Assembly (NCBI RefSeq): GCF_019890675.1
Contig: NZ_JAIOAA010000002.1
Coordinates: 496,001 to 560,000 of the forward strand
Direction of reading: 5' to 3'
Length of the DNA: 64,000 bases
Source of the DNA: Micromonospora sp. PLK6-60
GTDB taxonomy: Bacteria > Actinomycetota > Actinomycetes > Mycobacteriales > Micromonosporaceae
The notes under the pieces were generated by a model. It was not told where the DNA came from. It ran no database searches and worked only from the letters and a program-made list of their open reading frames with translations. The translations under genes and the position numbers were made by a program. Positions 20,156 through 28,253 of the stretch are shown here, one piece after another (positions within the stretch are counted from its first letter, which is position 1; each line of letters begins with the position of its first letter).

Positions 20156-20263
20156 CCACCGCCCCTGCCCGGCAGCACTTTCGGGGAAACCACCGCCCCT
20201 GCCCGGCAGCACTTTCGGGGAAACTGCTGCCTCCCGTGTGCTTGAGGCAGCAGTTTCCCCGAA
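20156..20263. repeat. 34-bp direct repeat joined to a 20-bp inverted repeat
   Basis: CCACCGCCCCTGCCCGGCAG... is present twice in tandem (20156-20189 and 20190-20223, identical). The end of the second copy starts a perfect hairpin: arms 20214-20233 and 20244-20263 with a 10-base loop. It lies between the tRNA terminator and the 3' end of the leftward DUF6458 gene, so it may terminate that gene. Confidence 0.85.
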
Positions 20264-20388
20264 GTTGTCCAGCCCGGCCGCCCCGAGGGGCGGCATTCTG
20301 GGCGGGCGGCGCGGCTGTCGGTCCGGCGCACTGGTGGTTCGGGCGCCTGATGGGTCGGGCCTTGCGCGCCTGGTGGTTTGTCGGGTGG

Positions 20389-20652
20389 TCAGAGCGGCGG
20401 GACGTCGCGACGCTCCTCGACCCGGCGGTACTCGACCGGCTCGGTGGTGGTGACCACCTCGCGCGGCTCGGCGGTGGTGACCACCTCGCGCCGGCGGCCC
20501 CACACCAGCGTCGTCATGATGAGGCCGAGTACGCCGGCGGCCATCAGGATCCAGCCGACGACGTCGAGGTTCACCCCGCCGATGCTGGCGTTCAGCGCGA
20601 AGGTCAGGATCGCGCCGACCGCGATCAGGAAGATGCTCATGCCGATTCCCAC
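20389..20652 (-). CDS. DUF6458-type small membrane protein
   Basis: 87 aa from GTG 20652, with AAGGAGG six bases upstream. VGIGMSIFLIAVGAILTFAL and a second hydrophobic helix (GWILMAAGVLGLIMTTLVW) make a two-helix membrane protein with a charged C-terminal tail (REVVTTAEPREVVTTTEPVE, a short internal repeat). The start GIGxSIFLIAVGAIL is the conserved hallmark of this actinobacterial family of unknown function. It sits between two tRNA clusters on the opposite strand. Confidence 0.8.
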   Translation of the reverse strand: MGIGMSIFLIAVGAILTFALNASIGGVNLDVVGWILMAAGVLGLIMTTLVWGRRREVVTTAEPREVVTTTEPVEYRRVEERRDVPPL

Positions 20653-20811
20653 GACAGCCTCCTTCAGTGGATGTGGTGTGCTGTCGCGAGCGTCAGTACC
20701 CCATCGGTGACCAGCGCAATCACCGCTGCCCCGAGGCGCGGTGGGGGCCGGACCGGGGACGATCTTGCCATCGGGTACAGTTGTCCCGTCGCCGACGAAC
20801 GCCGGTGGCAC

Positions 20812-20884
20812 GCGGACGTAGCGCAGCTGGTAGCGCATCACCTTGCCAAGGTGAGGGTCGCGGGTTCGAATCCCGTCGTCCGCT
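20812..20884 (+). tRNA. tRNA-Gly (GCC), copy 2
   Basis: 73 nt, sequence identical to 19839-19911 including the two preceding bases CA/CGC context. Anticodon GCC. CCA is not encoded. Confidence 0.96.
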
Positions 20885-20897
20885 CGCAGCACCTCAC

Positions 20898-20972
20898 GGG
20901 CGATTGGCGCAGTGGGAGCGCGCTTCCTTGACACGGAAGAGGTCACTGGTTCAAACCCAGTATCGCCCACCA
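20898..20972 (+). tRNA. tRNA-Val (GAC), copy 2
   Basis: 75 nt with encoded CCA (20970-20972), identical to 20030-20104. It follows tRNA-Gly after 13 bp; the tRNA-Cys present in the first cluster is absent here. Confidence 0.96.
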
Positions 20973-20981
20973 GAACTCGCG

Positions 20982-21006
20982 GAACCCGGCTCATCGAGCC
21001 GGGTTC
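20982..21006 (+). terminator. Intrinsic terminator of the second tRNA cluster
   Basis: Perfect 11-base arms GAACCCGGCTC / GAGCCGGGTTC with an ATC loop, followed by TCTCTGTTCC, 9 bp after the tRNA-Val CCA. Confidence 0.75.
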
Positions 21007-21041
21007 TCTCTGTTCCGGCCCCGGTCGGTCCCGCGCCGCCG

Positions 21042-21090
21042 AGATCTTGGACAGTTCCCGTTCCACCCGAACGGGAACTGTCCAAGATCT
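21042..21090. repeat. Intergenic palindrome, family B copy 3
   Basis: Perfect 22-base arms (21042-21063 and 21069-21090), beginning AGATCTTGGACAGTTCCCGTTC. It shares ATCTTGG, AGTT and CGTTC/GAACG blocks with copies at 4977, 5052 and 54266. Confidence 0.85.
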
Positions 21091-21097
21091 GGATACG

Positions 21098-21137
21098 CCG
21101 AAGGCCGGCACCCCGGGTTCGGGGTGCCGGCCTTCGG
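21098..21137. terminator. Strong hairpin terminator
   Basis: Perfect 17-base arms (21098-21114, 21121-21137) with a 6-base loop, 8 bp beyond the stop of the leftward secreted protein gene. With the two preceding hairpins it insulates the tRNA cluster from that gene. Confidence 0.75.
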
Positions 21138-21144
21138 TTTCGGG

Positions 21145-21696
21145 TCAGCTGTTCCAGTGCTGGTTGACCAGGTCGGTGGCCTGCTTCTCCCACTGCGCGT
21201 ACGCGTCGGGGTAGGCGGACACCTGGACGGTCTGGGCGGCCTTGGTCAGGGGCATGTCCTGCCAGCCGTCGACCTGCTTCAGACCCTTCAGGAAGGCCAG
21301 GGTGGAGTATTCGGGGTCGGTGATCTGCTCCGGCGTACCCCAACCCGAGCTCGGGCGCTGCTGGAACAGGCCCAGCGAGTCATGGTCATTCTTGTCGCCG
21401 AGGTGGCCCAGGTTCTCCAGCTTCGACTCCTGCAGGCTGGTGGCGATCGAGATGACCGCGGCCCGCTCGGGCAGGCCGGCCTTCTTCGTCGCGGCGATGA
21501 TCGCCTTGGCGTTGGCGGTCTGCTCCGCGTTCAGGGTGATGGTCGACTGGGCGCCCTGCACACTGACCGCGACCGGCTTACCCGCCGTGGCGGCATGCGC
21601 CTCGTCGGCGTGAGCGGCGATCGGGCCGGCGAACACACCACCGGCGAAAGCCAGACCAGCAACACCCAGGACGCTCTTACGAATGATCGTGTTCAT
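21145..21696 (-). CDS. Secreted lysozyme-like (transglycosylase-fold) protein
   Basis: 183 aa. Signal peptide MNTIIRKSVLGVAGLAFAGG...AHADEAHA (about 1-33). The mature part has ISIATSLQESKLENLGHLG, whose Glu is in the position of the catalytic Glu of lysozyme-like/transglycosylase domains, then DSLGLFQQRPSSGWGTPEQI, the conserved GLFQQ(R)P motif, and DGWQDMPLTKAAQTVQVSAYPDAYAQWE. Actinomycetes carry many such exported proteins, alone or attached to NlpC/P60 enzymes; a peptidoglycan-cleaving role is probable but not shown. It has a long, repeat-containing upstream region. Confidence 0.8.
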   Translation of the reverse strand: MNTIIRKSVLGVAGLAFAGGVFAGPIAAHADEAHAATAGKPVAVSVQGAQSTITLNAEQTANAKAIIAATKKAGLPERAAVISIATSLQESKLENLGHLGDKNDHDSLGLFQQRPSSGWGTPEQITDPEYSTLAFLKGLKQVDGWQDMPLTKAAQTVQVSAYPDAYAQWEKQATDLVNQHWNS

Positions 21697-22451
21697 GGGG
21701 GTAGCTCCATTCGGGGGTCGGCACGCAACCCAAAAGGGGGGTTCGGGTCACGGGCAAGCACCACGTCAGGCGCTCAGAAAGTCTTTGGGGGTTCCGGCGG
21801 CTCGCGGAAGCACGGGGCCTCTACACGGTGCCGGACCATGTGTAACGACCACCGGCCCACCATCATTCCCCGACCCGGGGCCCCGGCACGGCCAGGTGGC
21901 CGGGCCAGGCGATGCGGTCCTACTGCGGTCGTCCGGATGGTGTAACGACCCCCGCCCGCCAGCCATTCCACCGACCGGATGCCCCCGGTCACACCCCCAA
22001 ACCCGACAACCAGCCCTAAACGCGCCCACTGTCCACCAGCCCGCCCTCTCCTCCGTCTCGATGCCTAGCTCCGTCCGGACGCCGGCCGGCGAGCTTTGGC
22101 GGACTGCCGGCAGGCCCGCGGTTCGCGAGACCATCGCGCGCCCCGCCCACCCGGCCCCACCGCGCAACAGCGCCCAACGGTCCGAGCGGCCCATCTGGCA
22201 CACCGGCTCCATCGGCCACCATCGGGCAAACCGGCTGCATCAGCCACAAACTGTCACATCGGCCCCATCGGCTGCATCGGCCGCGAAACTGGCACACCGG
22301 CCCCATCAGGCACACCCCCATCGAGCCCGGCGTTCCCCAGGTCAGGGCAGGTGCGGCAGGGCGAGTCAGGGGGCCGGAGATGACTTCTGCCGGTGGCAGA
22401 AGGCGGCCGGTGGAACTTCCGCGCCACCGGCCGGGCCGGCACAGTTGGGCG
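21697..22451. other. Long intergenic region with a duplicated 35-bp motif and degenerate repeats
   Basis: 755 bp without a convincing gene. Near-copies TGTAACGACC...CATTCC..CGACC lie at 21841-21875 and 21941-21976, each preceded by a CCGGACC/GTCCGG-like stretch, i.e. upstream of the leftward lysozyme-like gene; they look like a duplicated regulatory site or a structured leader. From about 22195 to 22330 there are irregular repeats of CACCGGC-CCATCGG-type units. The reading frames crossing these units have repetitive, protein-unlike composition. Confidence 0.5.
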
Positions 22452-23441
22452 GTGCGACTTCTGATGCTGGGCGGGACGGGATTCGTCGGCGGGGCCGTGG
22501 TGACCGAGGCGGTCCGCCGGGGTTGGCACGTCACGGTGTTCAACCGGGGGCGGCACGGGAGCACGCCGGCCGGCGTACCCCGGCTGCGGGGTGACCGGCT
22601 CGCGCCCGGCGGCCTCGCCGCGCTGGCCGGCGGGACCTGGGACCTGGCCGTCGACACCTGGGACGGCGCGCCCCGGGCGGTGCGCGACGCGGCCCGCGCG
22701 CTGGCCGGCTCGGTCCGCCACTACGCGTACGTTTCCAGCTGCTCGGTGTACGCCGCGCCGGTGCCCTCGGCGGTGGGTGAGGACGCGCCGGTGGTCGTCG
22801 GCGGGGCCGGCGCGGGCGACGGCGACTACCCGGCGAACAAGGCCGGCGGGGAGACGGCGGCGCTGGAGGTCTTCGGCGACCGGGCGTTGCTGGCCCGGGC
22901 CGGGCTGATCCTCGGGCCGGGCGAGGACATCGGCCGGCTGCCCTGGTGGTTGCAGCGGATCGCCCGGGGCGGCCCGGTGCTGGCCCCCGGCCCGGCGGAG
23001 CTGCCGATCCAGTACGTCGACGTGCGCGACCTGGCCGGCTGGCTGCTGGACCGGGGCGCCGACGGGCGGGGCGGCGCGTACAACCTGGTGGGCCGGGCCG
23101 GCGCCGCGACGATGGGAAAGCTGCTCGACGCGTGCGTGGCGGCGACCGGGTCGGCCGCCGAGCTGCGCTGGACCGACCCGGCGCGGCTCCTCGCCGCCGG
23201 CGTCGAACCGTGGAACGACCTGCCGATCTGGATCCCCACCGGACACGAGTACCGCTGGATGCAGGAGGTCGACGTCAGCCGGGCGTACGCCGCCGGGCTG
23301 GCCTGCCGGCCGCTGGCCGAGACCGTCGGCGACACCTGGCGCTGGCTGCGCCGGGTCGGCACGGTGCCACCACGCGCTGGCCGGCCCGCCCGGGTCGCCG
23401 TCGGGCTGGCCGCCGAGCGGGAGGCGGCGCTGATCGGCTGA
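22452..23441 (+). CDS. NAD-dependent epimerase/reductase family protein (extended SDR)
   Basis: 329 aa from GTG 22452, which places the Rossmann fold right at the N-terminus: VRLLMLGGTGFVGGAVV (GGTGFVG nucleotide-binding motif), FNRGRHG after the second strand, and YVSSCSVYA and DYPANKAGGE in the place of the catalytic S-Y-K region (the Tyr-x3-Lys appears as YPANK). Similar actinobacterial proteins are annotated as NAD-dependent epimerases or isoflavone-reductase-like. Its stop is 3 bp from the stop of the convergent nitroreductase gene. Substrate unknown. Confidence 0.85.
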   Translation: MRLLMLGGTGFVGGAVVTEAVRRGWHVTVFNRGRHGSTPAGVPRLRGDRLAPGGLAALAGGTWDLAVDTWDGAPRAVRDAARALAGSVRHYAYVSSCSVYAAPVPSAVGEDAPVVVGGAGAGDGDYPANKAGGETAALEVFGDRALLARAGLILGPGEDIGRLPWWLQRIARGGPVLAPGPAELPIQYVDVRDLAGWLLDRGADGRGGAYNLVGRAGAATMGKLLDACVAATGSAAELRWTDPARLLAAGVEPWNDLPIWIPTGHEYRWMQEVDVSRAYAAGLACRPLAETVGDTWRWLRRVGTVPPRAGRPARVAVGLAAEREAALIG

Positions 23442-23444
23442 CCG

Positions 23445-24425
23445 CTAGGCCGGCACCACCGGCAGGTCGAGCACCTCGTCGACACCCCGGCGCGGGGTCG
23501 GGCGGCCCGGCTGGCCGTACCCGATCCGCATCACCATCTGCGGCGTGCCGAACCGGCCCAGCGACAGCCGCAGCGCCTCGCGGGCGCCGGGCACCTCGAT
23601 CGGCTGGGACATCATGGACACGCCCAGCCCGGCGTCGGTGGCGGTCAGCAGCACCCGTTGCAGCGCCTGACCGGCCACCAGCTGATCGGTGGCGGTGTTG
23701 CCGGCGGAACCGAGCACCGCCACCAGCGGCTCCGGCTCGAAATCCCGGCCGGGCGCCCGGCTGCGACCGCCGAAGCCACGCGCCGGCAGCAGGTCCTGCG
23801 GCTCGACCTGCGGGCCACCGGCGGCGGCCGGCACCCCGTCCGGCGCGGGTCCGGTACGCACCCACTCGGCCAGCTCCGCCCGGTAGCCGGGGTCGCGGTC
23901 CAGGACCCGGTGGGCGCTGCGCGCGATCTCCGCGAACGCGTTCACCGCGCTCACCCCGATCAGCAGCTCCAGCCAGCACTGCTCGGCCCGGGCCGCCTCG
24001 CCGAGCCGCCACCGCGCGTCCGCCGGCACCGGGTCCGGCCAGAACGGGGCCCGATTGCTGAACCGGCGCGCGACGGCCACGTACAGGCTCTGTTCGGTGG
24101 GGGTGGGCCGGCGCGGCAGGTCGGGGACCAGCCGGGCCATCACCTCCGGCTCCGCCGGGTACGGCCGCAGCCGGACCTTGGCCGGCGTGCCGGCCACGGC
24201 CAGCGCCAGCCGCAGGTTGAACACCGCCGCCCCGCAGGCGACCCGGGCGCCCCAACCGCTCGGGTCGGTGGCCGGCAGCCGCCGCGCCGGGTCGACGGAG
24301 ACCTCGATCCCGCCGTCGCGCAGCCGGAACCGCCACGGCTGGCTGTTGTGCAGCGACGGTGCCCGGACGGCGTCGGCCACGGCGGCCCGCAACTGCGTGA
24401 CGGTGAAGCCGGTGTCCATGGTCAT
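23445..24425 (-). CDS. Acg-family FMN-binding nitroreductase-like protein 1
   Basis: 326 aa from ATG 24425 with GGAAGGAGC directly upstream (second ATG at 24419 possible). Typical start FTVTQLRAAVADAVRAPSLHNSQPWRFRL (nitroreductase FMN-contact motif SxHNxQPW), CGAAVFNLRLAL, and DAGLGVSMMSQPIEV...FGTPQMVMRIGYG at the end. This is the Acg (Rv2032)-like family, mycobacterial members of which are among the strongest DosR-regulated genes and may store flavin rather than reduce nitro compounds. It diverges from the DevR-like regulator; a 14-bp box (24497-24510) lies upstream. Confidence 0.88.
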   Translation of the reverse strand: MTMDTGFTVTQLRAAVADAVRAPSLHNSQPWRFRLRDGGIEVSVDPARRLPATDPSGWGARVACGAAVFNLRLALAVAGTPAKVRLRPYPAEPEVMARLVPDLPRRPTPTEQSLYVAVARRFSNRAPFWPDPVPADARWRLGEAARAEQCWLELLIGVSAVNAFAEIARSAHRVLDRDPGYRAELAEWVRTGPAPDGVPAAAGGPQVEPQDLLPARGFGGRSRAPGRDFEPEPLVAVLGSAGNTATDQLVAGQALQRVLLTATDAGLGVSMMSQPIEVPGAREALRLSLGRFGTPQMVMRIGYGQPGRPTPRRGVDEVLDLPVVPA

Positions 24426-24496
24426 GCTCCTTCCGTGGCAGGTCGGGCCACCCCTGTCCCACTCCCACCGTCCGTCAGCCCGCGCCCGGTCGGGCA

Positions 24497-24510
24497 GGGC
24501 CGGACGTCCC
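24497..24510. promoter_or_regulatory. DevR-box-like palindrome 1 (acg1 side)
   Basis: GGGCCGGACGTCCC fits GGGNCNNNNGNCCC, the layout of the mycobacterial DevR core GGGACTTTAGTCCC. It lies 72 bp upstream of the Acg-like protein 1 start. This loose pattern arises often by chance in such GC-rich DNA, so the case rests on placement. Confidence 0.4.
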
Positions 24511-24530
24511 GACCACCCGGGCAGAGTGTT

Positions 24531-24579
24531 AGGAGGGGGCCCCGCTACTACCGCATGCGTTGACAAGGGGCCCCTCCTT
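24531..24579. repeat. Degenerate intergenic palindrome, family A
   Basis: AGGAGGGGGCCCC at 24531 and GGGGCCCCTCCTT at 24567-24579 are complementary arms (one extra G) around a 23-base loop. Related to the elements at 35119, 36641 and 59128, but here within a divergent promoter region rather than behind a gene. Confidence 0.6.
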
Positions 24580-24582
24580 CTC

Positions 24583-24596
24583 GGGACCTTCGGCCT
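24583..24596. promoter_or_regulatory. DevR-box-like palindrome 2 (devR side)
   Basis: GGGACCTTCGGCCT, 35 bp upstream of the DevR-like regulator start. It matches the box at 28184 (GGGTCCTTCGGCCC) in 12 of 14 positions; suggests autoregulation. Confidence 0.5.
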
Positions 24597-24631
24597 GTGC
24601 GCGGGCGGTCCCGGGCGGGTAGAAACGAGGG

Positions 24632-25270
24632 ATGATCCGGGTGTTCCTGCTCGACGACCACGAGGTCGTCCGTCGTGGCCTTGCCGACCTGCTGACCAGC
24701 AGCGGTGACATCGAGGTGGTCGGCGAGTCCGGCTCCGCGCCGGAGGCGGCCCGCCGCATCCCCGCGCTGCGCCCCGACGTGGCGATCCTCGACGCCCGGC
24801 TGCCCGACGGCAACGGCATCGACGTCTGCCGGGACATCCGCGCCGTCGACTCATCGATCAAGGGCCTGATCCTCACCTCGTACGAGGACGACGAGGCGCT
24901 CTTCGCGGCGATCATGGCCGGCGCGGCGGGCTACGTGCTCAAGCAGATCCGCGGCACCGACCTGGTCGACGCGGTCCGCCGGGTGGCGGCCGGGCAGTCC
25001 CTGCTCGACCCGGCGATCACCACCCGGGTGCTGGAGCGCATCCGCAGCGGGGTGGAGCAGCCGCGCGAGCTGAAGAGCCTCACCGAGCAGGAACGGCGGA
25101 TCCTGGAGTACGTGGCCGAGGGGCTGACCAACCGGGAGATCGCCGGCAAGATGTTCCTGGCCGAGAAGACGGTCAAGAACTACGTCTCCAGCGTGCTGGC
25201 CAAGCTGGGCCTGGAGCGGCGTACCCAGGCGGCGGTGCTGGCCACCCGGCTGCTCGGCAAGAACCGCTGA
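24632..25270 (+). CDS. devR: DevR/DosR-like response regulator
   Basis: 212 aa. MIRVFLLDDHEVVRRGLADLL, acceptor Asp54 in AILDARLPDGNGIDVCRDI, LTSYEDDEALFAAIMAGAAGYVLKQIRG, and a LuxR-type HTH ending LTNREIAGKMFLAEKTVKNYVSSVLAKLGLERRTQAAV: block by block the same as mycobacterial DevR (DosR), including Asp54 and the nearly invariant recognition helix. In mycobacteria this regulator switches on hypoxia, NO and CO dormancy genes. Here it is flanked by an Acg-like gene (divergent), its likely kinase (12 bp downstream, convergent) and other dormancy-type genes. Confidence 0.9.
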   Translation: MIRVFLLDDHEVVRRGLADLLTSSGDIEVVGESGSAPEAARRIPALRPDVAILDARLPDGNGIDVCRDIRAVDSSIKGLILTSYEDDEALFAAIMAGAAGYVLKQIRGTDLVDAVRRVAAGQSLLDPAITTRVLERIRSGVEQPRELKSLTEQERRILEYVAEGLTNREIAGKMFLAEKTVKNYVSSVLAKLGLERRTQAAVLATRLLGKNR

Positions 25271-25282
25271 CCCCGCCGCGGC

Positions 25283-27052
<1,770 letters not shown>

Positions 27053-28063
27053 TCACGGCCGCCCGTCGCCGACCGCGGAGGTGTCGACCACCTGCTCGGT
27101 GGGCAGCCGCGGGGTGTGCGCCGGGCCGGCGTGCGCCGGGTCCGCGATCCCCAGCCGCAGCACCAGGTACGGGAAGCCCATCCCGGAGAGCACGCCGCGC
27201 AGCGTCTGCCGGGTGCCCTCGACCTCCACCACGCCCGACAGCGGCACCAGGGACACCCCGAGTCGGGTGGCGGTCAGCCAGGCGGCGGAGAGCGCCTCGC
27301 CGGCCCGCAGCCAGCTGTCCGGCTCGTCCTCGTCGCCGTAGAGCAGCGCGTACACGGCGGCCCGGTCGTGGCCCGGGCCGATCGGCAGGGTGCCCGCCCG
27401 GCCGAAGTCCCGGCCCGGCACGGTGGTCTGCGGGGGCTGCTCGGGCAGCACCTCCGGCGGCAGGCCGGTGCCGGTGCCGGTGCGGCTCGTCCAGTAGGCC
27501 AGCTCCTCCCGTAGCTGCGGGTCCTCCGCCTCGACCGAGCCGGCGTGGCCGGCCGCCGCGGCCAGCTCCATCACCTGGTCGGAGTCGAGGACCTGCAACC
27601 GGGCGCCCTCGGCGGTGGCGGCCCGGGTGATCTCGCCGAGCGCGGCGGTCGGGATCTGCTCGTCGCTGACCGGCCGGCGGTCGGTGTGCCGGACCTGCAT
27701 GCACTGCACCAGGTGCATGGCCTGCGGGTCGGCGCCGGCGTGCCGCATGCTGGTCAGCCGGGCCAGCAGCTCCGGGTCGTCGGCGTCGGGCAGCCGTTCC
27801 ACCACCGGCACCCAGCCCTCGGCGGCCAGCGCCACCCGCGCGTGGTGCAGCGCGGCGCCGCAGCTGAGCGCCAGCAGCCGCCCCTCCGGGTCGGTGGCGG
27901 CCAGCTGCCGGTCGCGGACCATCCGCAGCTCCAGCGCGTCGGGCAGCACCCGCCAACGCCACGGCTGGGTGTTGTGCACCGAGGGGGCGTAGCCGGCCGT
28001 CGCGGCGGCCTCCGCCAGCGCGGTGGTCAGCGGGCGGTCCGTAGCCGGCGTCTCGTGGCTCAT
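27053..28063 (-). CDS. Acg-family FMN-binding nitroreductase-like protein 2
   Basis: 336 aa from ATG 28063. LTTALAEAAATAGYAPSVHNTQPWRWRVLPDALELRM, LALSCGAALHHARVAL and a C-terminal LGVSLVPLSGVVEVEGTRQTLRGVLSGMGFPYLVLRLG mark the same Acg-like family as the gene at 23445. It probably heads an operon with the kinase gene and diverges from the P-type ATPase; the 14-bp box at 28184 lies between them. Two Acg paralogues around one devRS pair strengthen the dormancy-regulon reading. Confidence 0.87.
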   Translation of the reverse strand: MSHETPATDRPLTTALAEAAATAGYAPSVHNTQPWRWRVLPDALELRMVRDRQLAATDPEGRLLALSCGAALHHARVALAAEGWVPVVERLPDADDPELLARLTSMRHAGADPQAMHLVQCMQVRHTDRRPVSDEQIPTAALGEITRAATAEGARLQVLDSDQVMELAAAAGHAGSVEAEDPQLREELAYWTSRTGTGTGLPPEVLPEQPPQTTVPGRDFGRAGTLPIGPGHDRAAVYALLYGDEDEPDSWLRAGEALSAAWLTATRLGVSLVPLSGVVEVEGTRQTLRGVLSGMGFPYLVLRLGIADPAHAGPAHTPRLPTEQVVDTSAVGDGRP

Positions 28064-28183
28064 CGTCACGACCTTTCCGTGTTCGTCCCCATCGTGCCCC
28101 ACCGGGTGCCGCGCCGGGCGGGGTTGCGTCCCATCCTCTGGCATGCCCGGTCCGGGCGCACCGTACGCACGCCCCGGTCCACC

Positions 28184-28197
28184 GGGTCCTTCGGCCC
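28184..28197. promoter_or_regulatory. DevR-box-like palindrome 3 (acg2 / ATPase)
   Basis: GGGTCCTTCGGCCC between divergent Acg-like gene 2 (121 bp away) and the P1B ATPase (56 bp away). Best-formed of the four boxes; its inner bases CCTTCGG equal those of the devR box. Confidence 0.5.
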
Positions 28198-28253
28198 GGC
28201 GGAATGCCCCCGTTGCCCTGACCGTCGGGCGCTCCCGCTGAGACGATTCCCGG

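Noticed and set aside
21697..21900. ydaO/c-di-AMP riboswitch before the lysozyme-like gene
   Set aside because: Expected in this context, but I could not align the conserved blocks; not called.
22016..22657. Minus-strand frame with MGPVCQ/MQPVCPM repeats in the long gap
   Set aside because: Arises from the degenerate CACCGGC-CCATCGG repeats; no ribosome binding site or domain, and it runs into the antisense of the epimerase gene.
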